A stretch of DNA of 64,000 bases from Siphonodentalium dalli (Eukaryota > Mollusca > Scaphopoda > Gadilida > Siphonodentaliidae), in assembly GCA_032622095.1 (NCBI GenBank), contig CP136065.1, positions 242,773,530 through 242,837,529 on the forward strand, read 5' to 3'. Below are positions 1 through 11,667 of this stretch, piece by piece (position 1 is the stretch's first letter; every line of letters starts with the position of its first letter). The notes beneath the pieces are model-generated. The model was given only the letters and a program-made list of their open reading frames with translations. It was not told the DNA's origin and searched no databases. Position numbers and translations under genes: made by a program.

Positions 1-341
1 GTGACTTTAAACGACAATGACATTTAGTGATTTGCTAAAATAGAAAAGTTGTCATTGGAAGAGATGTATTAGGGAATGGACATACATCAGGTTTAATTGA
101 AATGGCAACTATTTTATTTCTCTCATTAAACCGAACAAGTGGACAATTGCGTAGACATTATAATTAATAGGACATAAAAGGTGTAACCCCAAATCCAACC
201 TACACCAGAGAGATGTGCAGGCGAGGGGATTGATACAACACGTTTACTCCTACATATATCGAAGAACAGTAACTTGTAACATTGTTCTGTAAATAAAAGT
301 ATTAGATGATAATGTTGCATTGTGTTTGTGGCTACATGGAC

Positions 342-800
342 TATAGGTTACACTGGTGTAAATAAGGTTCCGAGTGACATCTAGCGGATGCGGGAGGAAT
401 ATATAGGAGAGAATAAAATAGACACTGGGCCCTGATTGGTCAATAGCCTTGTGTGCTTTTCACATAAAAAAATCATCACACCTCTTCCCTATGATTTCCC
501 ATAGGTAAAATAACCATTGGCACAGGAATTAACCCTTTGTAGTGAAGTTTGAATTTTTTGGTGTGGTCTAAAATATGACTGTATTTTTTTATGCGGTTCT
601 GACACTAGTTACGAAAACATAAGATTTAAAGGCGAATTCCCTGCTAGACAGACATGATTTTTTTGTGTAAAAAGTTTCCCAAAATGTCAATTTTTCAGAT
701 TTAAAGAAAATTTTGGACCCAACATTTATATTGCCAACACTATACGCTAAAACGTTAGCACTGAGGCCTATGGAAAACATTTACACCAGTGTAACCTATA
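342..800. mobile_element. MITE with 22-bp perfect terminal inverted repeats
   Basis: Positions 342-363 and 779-800 are perfect reverse complements (22 bp). The core TIR reads TAGGTTACACTGGTGTAAAT and is flanked on both sides by TA. If TA is the target duplication, the element runs 344-798 (455 bp) and looks like a non-autonomous Tc1/mariner-type MITE. The interior has no gene; a 63-codon minus-strand frame at 589-780 resembles nothing I know. The family assignment rests only on the TA and the size. Confidence 0.65.
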
Positions 801-1530
801 TGCAAGCGGAATAAATCTAAACCAATGGCGCTATGATAGCCTAATTAATATCTTGAATCGTCACACTGGGTCACATACCAGTAGCCAATAATATACACTA
901 TCTTAAAATTTATTTTCTTAGAATCGCTTTAATACATATGTACTATGACCTATATGTAGTAGTTATACAAGCTGATTATATATATTATGTATATATATTA
1001 CCAACATGTATAAACGGGTATACATTGTAAAGTATGGATGCTGGAACAAGTGAACTGATAAACATCCGCTTCAAGGACAATTATATACCTCACTTGTGTA
1101 TATGTGAGATTCAAAACGCTTTAATACATTCATGTTTGATGTGTATAATTGGTCATTTGGCCAATTTGACATATTGACTACAAATAAAATTCCCATTTAG
1201 GCAAACTGTCAAATTCAGGACAGTGAATTTCAGTCATCTTGATAAATGACTGAAAATTTTAGGCATTTGGCCAAATGACTGGCGGTCACAGACATTTCAC
1301 CAAATGACTGAAATTTTTTGGACATATTGACAGTAACACATATACTACACTGTGTTGTCGCTTTCAAATGGCTTGTTAAAACGTGTAACAAAAAACTTCA
1401 GCCTGGAAAATTTCCCTCATCCTATCGGAAACTGATCATTTTGTTTTGCCTTAGTCGTCATTGTGGTGAGAATAATGGGAACCCCAGGACCCCCGATGGA
1501 CCGTATGCACATAAAAGTACATGTATGTCA
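801..1530. other. Intergenic, AT-rich; short TTTGGCCAA repeats
   Basis: No gene is seen. Between about 1146 and 1325 the words ATTTGGCCAA, GACATATTGAC and CAAATGACTG recur in both orientations, which looks like a decayed small inverted-repeat element. Beyond that I see nothing. Confidence 0.4.
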
Positions 1531-1877
1531 ACATATCCTCGCACAAAATGGACATATAATGTGAAATAGGTACATAATGTGATTATTTGATTCTGAAATA
1601 AGCAGATAATGGAGTTATGACCGTTATTTCGTTTTATGACGAAAACACGATAAAGAGCGTACACATGAAAGGTCGTGAGTTAACTTATATGTGTCAGTGT
1701 GCGCACATAATCTGCTTAGAATCGCCTCATTATGAGTCGATGATGTGACTAATTAATAAATCGCTCTCATTTATAGCACATTATCGACTCAAAATGAGGC
1801 GATTCTTAGCAGAATATCAAACTAAAACACGTTCTATTGTAAGCAGATAATGTGAGAATTTTCGGGAAAACAGGCTG
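1531..1877 (+). mobile_element. Short interspersed inverted-repeat element, copy A
   Basis: This is the first of five copies of a roughly 230-350-bp element in the window; the others are near 59.2, 61.7, 62.2 and 62.6 kb. Copies start with a CCTCGCG-like word, carry GTGAAATAGGTACATAATGT, GATTCTGAAATAAGCAGATA, an ATCGACTCAAAATGAGGCG segment and AGCAGATAATGTG, and end in ACAGGCTG. Internal segments recur in inverted orientation, giving strong secondary structure. No coding capacity and no named family. Confidence 0.6.
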
Positions 1878-2025
1878 TTTATGTATACATGTATGTAACA
1901 ACGTTTGTGATGCATTTACCGGGAACTATAACGCCCCGTTCTCGGATACAAGGACATTTAATCATAAATATGAAATCATGTTTTTTCTAAATAAGTTACT
2001 AAACGTACAGTATGCTCTGAGTTTG

Positions 2026-2318
2026 AATGTATCTATCTACTGGTCTACACTGATATTTAATGTATCTATCTACTGGTCTACACTGCTAATTAATGTATCT
2101 ATCTACTGGTCTACACTGATATTTAATGTATTTATCTACTGGTCTACACTGATATTTAATGTATCTATCTACTGGTCTACACTGATATTTAATGTATATA
2201 TCTACTGGTCTACACTGATATTTAATGTATCTATCTACTGGTCTACACTGTTATTTAATGTATCTATCTACTGGTCTACGCTAATATTTAATGTATCTAT
2301 CTACTGGTCTACACTGAT
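2026..2318 (+). repeat. 33-bp minisatellite, nine units
   Basis: Nine consecutive units of a 33-bp sequence containing TATCTATCTACTGGTCTACA, with few substitutions between units. Because 33 is a multiple of three, the array stays open as a 171-codon frame (about 1852-2367) with an 11-residue period containing IYWSTL. I do not regard this as a gene. Confidence 0.9.
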
Positions 2319-2329
2319 GTTGCTGAAAA

Positions 2330-3809
2330 CTGATGTGGGCACCGTGGAAAACACTTTTTTATTTTAAGGACAGATAATCCAGTGTTCTGGGCTGTAATAT
2401 TTTATTGCTTTAGTTACCTTTATATTGATATTTGAAAACTGCCACGGGACAGACTGGTCTAGACATTATTAGTGCGGTTTCCACTACCGGAGTCCAAGAC
2501 AGGGGTACCTCTACTGTATGACCAGGATACGTATATCCTCTGCCAATATTTCATGGTATCACAAAAGGCGTCAACAAGTCAATTGGCTATATTATTATTT
2601 ACAATATAAGTCATGGAACTGATAGTGTACCCCTACAACCCCCCTCACAAAAATTAACTTCACCCACCCATTTCTTCCTTATTATGTCCTTCAACTTTTA
2701 AGCAATGTTAACAAGATAATATAGTGGCCGTCTAGACACCAGACAAAATGTTGTCAAACATGGCCGCCGTTTTTTTAAAGGGGCACTAAGTCAATTTGAT
2801 GTAAATTATAGTGAGCAAATCATGTCAAATGTATACAAATGTATATATGTTTGTGATGCTATGATATAATACAATCCTTTTTGGGGGCAAAATTGGAACT
2901 TACTGTACAAGATGGTCACCAAAGTGGTACCCGGCATTGGACAATTTGACGTGTATTCACTAATAAATTCTAGATCAGTTTCTGCTGTTTGGAACTGACT
3001 GAGAATTGTGACTTTAGTTTATATTTTCATGTTAACTGATCATTGGAGCAATGTGGTATGCCACTCATGGCTGCCAAAATGGCGGCCAACCTATGAAAAA
3101 TTGTAGATATTGCCCCAACGTGCCCTGCAATCGCTTACAATATGTCGTTGTTGAATAAAATCGACTAATATGCCTTATATACTTTGAAAACTAATATACT
3201 AACATTGCTGATGCGCAATGTTGTAATCGGCAAATATTACTTTGCAGGTTTGGGCCATTCTTAGCTCAACTTTACTTTGAGGGACCCTGTAGGCTGATAA
3301 ATTAAATCAGTCTCGTAGGCCTTCTTCAGTTGATATTATTCAGACAAAATCACATGATGGCATTCAGATAAACATACAAATAACAATGGCGGATATTTTA
3401 CAACGATGGTAAAGGTCTTTCGTCAGAGAACGTCAACTAACACAAAGCAACGCAATCGCAGCATTGACATCCAAAAGTTGGCGCCATTTCCTCTAGCGTT
3501 GAAAACGCGACCAGTCCAGGTTTTCAACTTTGCTATCCATCTGTCTTCACGTATCAGTCTCAGCTGTTTGTTCCCATTAACCTTTCTAAAACCGATACCA
3601 TTATGTTGTCAATGGAATGTCCGGGTTGATTAAAATTAAAATGCCCATAGGCCGGCTTATCATCGTGAAGTCGAATATCCCTCAGATGTTCAACAATTGT
3701 CTCTCTATCTCACCAACGTACACAGCGGATCCACATATCAAACAACTTATACAATATATCACATTTCTGGTTTCTACATACTTTATATTCTGCATTCCGT
3801 GTCGTATTT
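2330..3809. other. Intergenic, no gene seen
   Basis: Frames are short and unlike known proteins. Words such as ATGGCCGCC and ATGGCGGCCAAC recur (about 2758, 3080), as in dispersed repeats elsewhere in the window. Confidence 0.4.
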
Positions 3810-4080
3810 TTAACTTCATCCAAACTCACAATTGTGCAAGTGGCACACGAATCCGTACATAACCGGGTTTAGGGGAGATAACCAGGAAGCATATGGATAT
3901 TCTATATGAATCAGACCGGATGCAGACGTTTTTTTTTCGAGCCGCCTTTAATCTCATACAGGAGACAGTAATTTGGGAGATATTCTGGATCATCGTAAAA
4001 CAAGTAGATCTGTGTCGATGCCTTCAGTTATGTACGGATTCGTGTGCCACTTGCACAATTATTAGTTTGGATGAAGTTAA
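3810..4080. repeat. Inverted repeat, 54-bp arms
   Basis: Positions 3810-3863 and 4027-4080 are reverse complements with about two mismatches, separated by 163 bp. The arms contain GTACGGATTCGTGTGCCAC. Both arms fall inside short frames, but nothing indicates a protein. It could be a small foldback element or the product of an inverted duplication. Confidence 0.8.
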
Positions 4081-5555
4081 ATGGAATTAATTCTGGAAAA
4101 TTATTCGCAGGCCTTATCATTTTCATTCAAAAATGTTAATTTTGCAGTATTGTCGCTAGCAATTGCAATGGCAACAACATATGTGCTATATACTAAATTT
4201 AGCGAATCAACCTGAAAAATATAATACTAATATTAACCCAACACCTCTGTCACAAGGCTAAGTGTTTCCAAACCGCGGCCTTTTCCCAAATATGTCATGT
4301 CGTTGCCATGGAAACCAGAAAGTATACTGAACCATGACCCGCAGCCTGGGCACCCCCTCCAAAATTGCTTACCATATCCCATTGTACATATCGGCAAAGT
4401 TTCATGCTTTTATGCGGTCTGTCACGATTTTGCAAAGTTTTGACCCTAAGCTATGATCCGAGTATGCAACAGCGGGTGGGACTCGCATATTAGCCAGGGT
4501 GCTTGTTTATGGCGCTTTCCAATGTGACAATTAGCGATGCTTCTATGAGTATAGAAACATACACATAATGTGTACTAAATATAAAAGACAATTACAAAAC
4601 CGCTGACAGAGCAACAAGTCACGATGCACGTGGCCCCGACTGACGTCACGTGCAGTAACTGCAGCTGAATCAATGATGAGGGGGATATACCATGTATATT
4701 TCTATACTTCAAAGACAGCAAACGATCAATTAATCTGCAACTGACATGCACTCAATTGGAATGATTATTTGTGGTCTTGAATCTTCGCTACATATCATAT
4801 TCAAACATAGAAATGATTTGGATATAAAATCAACTACGTCATCTACGCCCATTCGATCACATTGTTTTACAGTCACCATAATTCAGGTCACGCAGTTTGT
4901 ACGCATGTATCATCGAATCATCGGCTTTACCGTTTACCTCTCCAAAAACAAAGCGATAAGTTATCGATTCTTTTTTGTAAGATGGAACCTTACACTCATT
5001 GTTCAAAAATACATTCAAGCGACCAATTGTCAACTACAATTTGCGTGGTTTTATATTTATCTTTGCTTGAAGTGCTTGTTTGGAAGTGCTTTTATTATAT
5101 TGAAAATAAATGATTGGTCAATCGATTTTCTAAATCCACATTGTTATATACTTCCAGCCGTAAGATCAATCTCATTTTCGTCCCACATTGTACATACAAC
5201 TCTTATAAATCCAAACAGCCACATACAATAGTATCAGTTGAGACTTTTAGTACCGGTACCGGTACCACACGCAGAACCGCCCCAATACCGATAAGTCTGG
5301 AACAGTCGGTACTGTGAGAAGCCTGATCGTAAGTATCACACCCTGCAGGTAGATAGATAGCTGCGTCCCGCCTAATTCGGAATTTAAAAGGGTTAATATA
5401 TCCACGTAAGCCGTAGCTAGCAACTTGCCTGATGCAGAGGGGTGTTCACTGCAGATAGACAGATTTATTGACAGATACGCCCACTCGAGGCCGATGTCAA
5501 AGCAATTACATAAATAAAATGTGATTATAATTATAGCAACATAAAATTATTAATT
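4081..5555. other. Intergenic; unidentified 161-codon frame
   Basis: The longest frame (4746-5231, plus) encodes a protein I do not recognise. It lacks clear composition bias or flanking splice signals and overlaps another frame, so it is probably chance. A short GGTACC-rich repeat (about 5252-5268) is present. Nothing else is identified. Confidence 0.35.
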
Positions 5556-5941
5556 TCAAATGTTTGGTGATTTATACCGTGTATGTAGAAAGAGTTGGAC
5601 CATGTTGCAGATGATATTGCATGTTTTGGGTTCATCATTTCTCAAGATGATTAAGAATTTATGTTGGTCAGCCATATTATTAAAGGTCTGAATATTGTCG
5701 CTTATTTTCGCAAATAAACGTTTTCTTAGATTTATATAAATGGGGCATTGCCTAATGAAGTGTTCTTCGGTTTCTACCTCCATTCCACAATGTTTGCAAA
5801 TTCTCTCATCAGCGGGGACTTTAGGTTGTTTGTGTCTGCCTCTCATCAGCGGGGACTTTAGGTTGTTTGTGTCTGGCTTACTCAAGTTCTAAACTTTGGC
5901 TGCTGATCCGAAGCTTGTATGTATGTATGTATGTATGTATG

Positions 5942-5973
<32 letters not shown>

Positions 5974-5979
5974 TGTATA

Positions 5980-6015
<36 letters not shown>

Positions 6016-6063
6016 TGTATGTATGTATGTATGTATGTATATGTATGTATGTATGTATGTATG

Positions 6064-6095
<32 letters not shown>

Positions 6096-7190
6096 TGTAT
6101 GTATGTATATGTATGTATGTATATATATATGTATATATATAATATGAGACACATCCATAAATTGGAAATTGCATATGCATATATATATGTATATATATAA
6201 TATGAGACACATCCATAAATTGGAAATTGCATAATTATGAATCGTATGTATACGTGCTGTGTATAGTCATTATATTATGGTGAATTTGTTACGGAAGTAT
6301 GATATGATAATTGTTAACGTATAAATTGTTTGTATAAATTGTTTGTTTGTATATATGTATATATGTTTGGCTATGTTCCAACTTAAATGTTGGCTTTGCA
6401 AATAAACAATCTGAAAGACAATCTAACGGCGAATTTTTTTAACGAGGTTCAAATATGGTTCTGTCTGGTATTTTATTATCGCAACTTGTTTTTACCTGAT
6501 GGTTTATCGTCGATGAATATATCTCGTCTGAAACAGCATACATGATCAATTTGTACGTTATCACATGTTTTGCGAATCGAATTCAAGGCTTTATCACCAC
6601 TATCGAAAAAGTATTTATATTTAGGGACTTCCGAGTCAAACGACCATTTGTCTGGCACAATACGATCTTCTGATATTTTAACATATTTGTAAATAAGAGA
6701 TTCTTGGTCTGTGATCGATGACTTCATTGCATATTTAACTGCACGAGATATGGTTTCGTACAAAATAGGATATCTACCAAGTTCTGCTCGCACCGCGTGA
6801 TTCGATGCCATACGATTTACCCCAAGCGCATATTTACAAAAACGTATGTCAGTTGTTTCACACGGCTTCAAGATTGTTCAGATTCATGTCGGAGGCCCAC
6901 ACTTCACTATCATACAGTTCAATTGGTTTGGTGAGCTTATTGAAGAGCGTGTTCCGAACGCTGATTGAATATATATAATTTTGTCTTAAAGATTTAATCA
7001 GTGCATACAGTGCCTTATTGCTTTTATTGTGGACATCAAGTTGCGCCCTTTTAGATGATTCATTGGCTCAAAATGTAATGCCCAGGTAAGTATATTCAGA
7101 GGAAACGCCTATTTTGAATGAGATATGGTTTCGACTGTTTCCTTTCTGAAATAATATGCACATTGTCTTTTTCTTCTCTGTATTAATTGT
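5556..7190 (-). pseudogene. Non-LTR retrotransposon 3' coding remnant (minus strand)
   Basis: Read on the minus strand, 7190-6880 gives a reverse-transcriptase thumb segment: motifs RLTINTEKKKTM, YTYLGITF then a stop, and IELYDSEVWASD. After a frameshift near 6870 the frame 6871-6476 continues with FCKYALGVNRMASN and AVRAELGRYP, typical of the region after the RT in LINE ORF2. The C-terminal cysteine cluster (CKHCGMEVETEEHF..QCPIY) lies at 5885-5556, separated by a TATG microsatellite. A 35-bp segment around 5806-5878 is tandemly duplicated. Broken by stops and frameshifts, so inactive; clade not assigned. Confidence 0.75.
5918..6235. repeat. (ATGT)n microsatellite and flanking 60-bp duplication
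   Basis: About 220 bp of TATG repeats with a few TATATATA interruptions. It is followed by two copies (about 6135-6174 and 6195-6232) of a segment containing AATATGAGACACATCCATAA. All six frames stay open here and produce several meaningless 80-116-codon ORFs of YTYIH or CMYV type. The array interrupts the LINE remnant on the minus strand. Confidence 0.9.
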
Positions 7191-8360
7191 TAGCCTATTC
7201 CGACTTACATATTTGATATGATATCCCTTTATGTTGTCTTAGAGCTGGGTGATGTGCGGTCGGCACGTTTTGCGAACCTGACGGAACCAACCGTGAGTTA
7301 CATCTAGGGTTTAACAATGCCGCTGCCGCTAGAAAGTTGGTGTATTGAAAGATACGGGCGGCCTTCGTGTTTGTTAAAATAGTCACATCCCCTAAAACCG
7401 TCATAAACAGGAATATTATATAAGAGACAGATGTTGTTCTTACATAAATATCGAGTACATGTTATTGTCACGTTTGTACGCTTGTTATATAAACAAACAT
7501 CAAACACGTTACAGAACATTTGTTTATAGACAAACACTCGGATCGTCGAATGACAGTGTTTCGTGGAAGGCGGAGAAACAATTATTGGCGCCATCAACAA
7601 TCGCATTCAAATCACACCAAATTTTATTTTAATCGACCCATTCTATCCGATGTCAGTTCAAAATCCAACTAAACCACGTTACTTCATGATTGGAAAATCA
7701 TCAGGCAGAAAACGTTTACATAATATAATTGATCTTGCACAGAGATGAATATTTCTCAATCCAGTATTTTATCCCAACATATACACGGTAATGCATACCA
7801 AGTACGAAATTTACTATGATAGAATTGTCAGTTGTAAGTTGTAGACGCACCAAAGTAGGGGGTTCTAGAACTGACATATAATACGCGCGAATCTAAATAA
7901 AGAAATGACGCAATATCGTGATTGCTTGTAAAAAATTAACTACGGCTTTTGCGAGAAACTAAACAACGTTCGACACACTGTATTTTCTCGGACACAAAGC
8001 GTGTTTTGTGAATAATATCGCATTCATAGCATCTTTATGCTATAACGTTAGTATATTCTTAAGGAAATTATCCTAATTTGATGTTAATTGTAAATTATAA
8101 CATAGAACGAAGGCCGTCCGTCCCTTGAAGAAAGCTTTGAATTGCATTAAATTTACGACCAAAGTACGTACGAAATGGCACTCATGTTTTCTGATAATGG
8201 AATTTCACGTTTTAACATGTGATAAATACCGTTTCTCACAATATATAACACAAAGATGCAATGCATGGTTACAATTCCGGATAAATTCGAGAACATAACA
8301 TACTATAAACAACAAGATGCTGTATGTAATATATATAAAAATGATATCAGCCACCTGTTT
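7191..8360. other. Intergenic, no gene seen
   Basis: Only short frames of unknown meaning. The adjacent LINE remnant may extend slightly into the start of this stretch. Confidence 0.35.
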
Positions 8361-8453
8361 GTGGTATTATGTAGTCACGTGGTATTATGTAGTCACGTGG
8401 TATTATGTAGTCACGTGGTATTATGTAGTCACGTGGTATTATGTAGTCACGTG
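8361..8453 (+). repeat. 18-bp tandem repeat, five units
   Basis: Five head-to-tail copies of GTGGTATTATGTAGTCAC with no spacers. The period is a multiple of three, so two overlapping frames stay open across it. The units are contiguous, which rules out a CRISPR-like arrangement. Confidence 0.9.
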
Positions 8454-11094
8454 TAGACATTATACTACGGAATTTCAGCAATTGGGCAAAATTTCATGAC
8501 ATAAATCCCTGTCCCACAAAACTGACGATTATTCTTGGCACACCATAAAACAATCTATACTACATTGTTGTTTCTAGTTAAACAATGTATCGGTCTATAT
8601 TCAAACATATAAATATGTATGTTAGTGTTTACCTAAAAGAGCTCCAATATAGATACCAATGCGAGAAGTATACAACACGATTAATAAGTTTCTTTAAAGA
8701 ATTTCTTGATCTATATGTTTTGGAGAATTTACCTCATATGTGTTACGATCTCATAGCGTATCCCTTATTCTGAGTTCATATAAATATATGCCCATTATGA
8801 CTATGGCGCCCCCTTTATCGGACGATTTGATTATGATGTGTTTTGATATTTTTAAGACTGTCAAAAACTTTTATTTCCGACCTTATGAGATTTTGCCTGT
8901 CGCTTTCGGCACTGTTTAGTGGGTATTGTTTCAGAGTCTTTAAAAATTCCTCCATGGCCCGGTGGCTATTAAGATCTGGGCATTTGGATTATTTATTACG
9001 GACAAGAGAGGGTAACATTTCCATGAATTAAAATAAGGGATGTTTTCAGATCGTAACACATACGAGGAAATTCCCCAAAACATAGATACAGAATTTCTTG
9101 GAAAATTGACGAAACTTATTAATAAACAAAACAAATGCTTCACAACAAGGAAGTCGACTCTCTCACAAATTTCAGCTGTAAAACCAGTAATTTCTATGGT
9201 TTACCTAATACAAATCCAACCCGGGTTTTCCGATAGCCGAACAAAATTCGGAAATCACACTATCCGAACATATTCTCAAAAGTTTGTTTTTCGTTGGCAT
9301 ACACCAGTCTAGAATGTTCCATACCGTCATATTTACGGTGGTAATCTGTTTTCACTGAGGTCCGCGCCATTAAACGGAATAAAGGCTATTTGTTCATTGT
9401 GGGCTTATTTCATAATAAAATAAGTCCAATGTGAACCTATGTGAACATTTAGGTTCATATTGAACCTATTTGCACGAGAACATGTTGCATGAGATGCGCT
9501 ATCTCGTGAAAATAATCCTCCGCATCTCACTCCGTGAGAGGACTCGTACCATACCGAGAACAGTTAACAGTTGTACATGTCGTCTCATCGATTTGACTAT
9601 ACCCCTGGCATATATGTTACTGATTGTATGTACCCCATGTGTTTCTTATTCGCAATAAACAATATAAATGATATTGTGTGTATTGTGATCGGCATTCTGT
9701 GAATACTTGAGAATAACATTTTGCTTACAATAAAATAATTTGTAATATATTTTCACCTACCTGAAGGAATCTGTTTGCTCACTTTGAAAGAAGATTTGAG
9801 TCTGGTGCGGTGCCGCAGGGTATTAATTGAATGCACGGAGCACCATCTGGCTGTGATGAGATTATATCTTCCGACATGACAAATCGCTGATACATACGTG
9901 GTCATTTCCACAACAACTAAATAAGATGCTATCGGGTTATGTTCTGAACATATGTCGTGAATGAATGGATATGCGTGCATGGGAAATATGTGAATAACAA
10001 AAGCTCAATAGTAACGCACCAACTGACATATGTAGGATGACTCAACATTGGCTGGCATCTGTCTGCAAAGATACGTGTACAAATAATTATGGATTGCATC
10101 AATATGACATAACCAATATTGTAGCGAGTCATGGTGGTGAGTCATGAGATACAATTGTTTTTTTTGGTTTATTTAAAAGTTCCCGAAAAGTGAACCTCCA
10201 TGTAATGCACTGGGATGCATACATTTACGGTTATTTGATAGCTACACAACTATTAATTTCCATTTTTTTAGATTCTATCATAACTCGGCAAGTGAATGTG
10301 TTGTGGGTGACTACTAGTAGTAGGCTTGAAAATACCGAACATTTTTTTTTATTTCCCCCCGGCCTTCTTCTTTTGCTTGAAGATGTCCTCCCTAACTACC
10401 TCACATAAACACTATACATGCACTTATTAAATTAAATATTAAACATTGGTTGGGAATTCTTCCCTTGGTGTTGGTTTATGTATTGATGGCGTGTATACAA
10501 CAGCCATACTGACAGTGTGGAGACTGATTTGGGGGGGCGATTACTAATCAATATTGACTTAAATTTTGGATTGACTGATGACACACCTGATGCCGATAAA
10601 TTGAAAATATTTGACTAAAATTGAATAAATTCCAAATATGGCTCCAGCCGACAAATAACATGAGAGATATTGGACCATGTTATGACAGTTATTATCTATG
10701 TAGGTGATTATCTTTAATGTTCATTGCTTTAGAAGACACATCTGCTGGTGATTGTGAAAAACAAAATTATATTACGGAGCCTGGCAAAAATATCCTATGT
10801 GTCCCTGGAGGAATAGGTGACATTGGTGAGGATCTATACAATCCACCTGTCTCGAAAGTATGTAACTTTCGAATATTTTTTTTTTTGTATGTGTTTATTT
10901 GTAACTGTTTTATGTTTTCATCATCACATGGTTGGTTCAGGAATAGGATTCTTCGCATCTAAATTTGCATCGCTCGGACTATGTGGTCGTCTGTGATTGG
11001 CTAATACACCCCTCACCCCCAGGGATGTCGGCTGACTTGGTACATTACAGACAGTCCAAAATAGACAAAAAACAGGAAACGCAGTCAATTTCCT
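8454..11094. other. Intergenic, no convincing gene
   Basis: Short frames only. A fragment related to the interspersed element at 1531 (TTTTCACTGAGGTCCGCGCC) lies near 9340-9385, and TGTGAACCTA-type words repeat at 9400-9470. The segment just before 11095 may hold the decayed 5' part of the LINE that follows. Confidence 0.35.
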
Positions 11095-11667
11095 TAAACT
11101 GAGGTATCTTAATCTAAAATGTTTGCTGATAGCATCTATATTAGTGTTAATGTGTGGATATATTCATCCATATCCCGGACCGGAAACAAGTGGACACACT
11201 CTCAATATTGTCCATTTGAATGTACGCAGTTTGAGGAACAAACTAGATAAAATATTAACTACTACACACGAATAAGATATTATTTGTTTTACAGAACCCC
11301 ACTTAGAAACCTCCTTTAGTTCGGATCTGATCCAAATTCCAAACTTTGATGGACCTATTAGAAAAGATCGAAACAGCTACGGAGGAGGCACATGTGTGTA
11401 TATAGCTGATCACATCATTTACAAACGCATGGAAGAATCAAAATTTGACGAAAGTATATTATGGTTTCAAATAAATTCGAAATCCCTTACGTATATCGTG
11501 GACCTCACATATAGATCACAACAGTTCTCAAATTATATCTACTGGCAAAACCTGCACTCCGCGCTAGATACCATACTTAGTTCCAACAGAACAGTGATTA
11601 TGAGAGGAGACTTGATCTCTAACCTATTTGACCCCACGTCGGAATTAAATAATATTATAAACAAACT
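11095..11667 (+). pseudogene. CR1-like LINE, part 1: AP-endonuclease domain
   Basis: This is the first visible piece of the LINE that hosts the nested insertions. It shows the N-terminal HPYPGPETSG motif, the endonuclease start IVHLNVRSLRNKLDKI, CFTEPHLE (the catalytic E region), the YGGGTCVYI strand and an RGDL that replaces the usual GDFN-type metal site. It has in-frame stops. It breaks off after codons for INK inside the endonuclease domain, exactly where the 2.3-kb TIR element begins, and resumes at 13973 in frame. Clade assignment (CR1/Jockey side) is by motif memory. Confidence 0.8.

Noticed and set aside
1852-2367. 171-codon open frame
   Set aside because: It is the translation of a 33-bp minisatellite; the period is a multiple of three, so no stop appears.
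5867-6232. Several 83-116-codon frames on both strands
   Set aside because: All are translations of the TATG microsatellite.
8361-8453. CRISPR-like array
   Set aside because: The five 18-bp units are contiguous with no spacers, and the window is eukaryotic.
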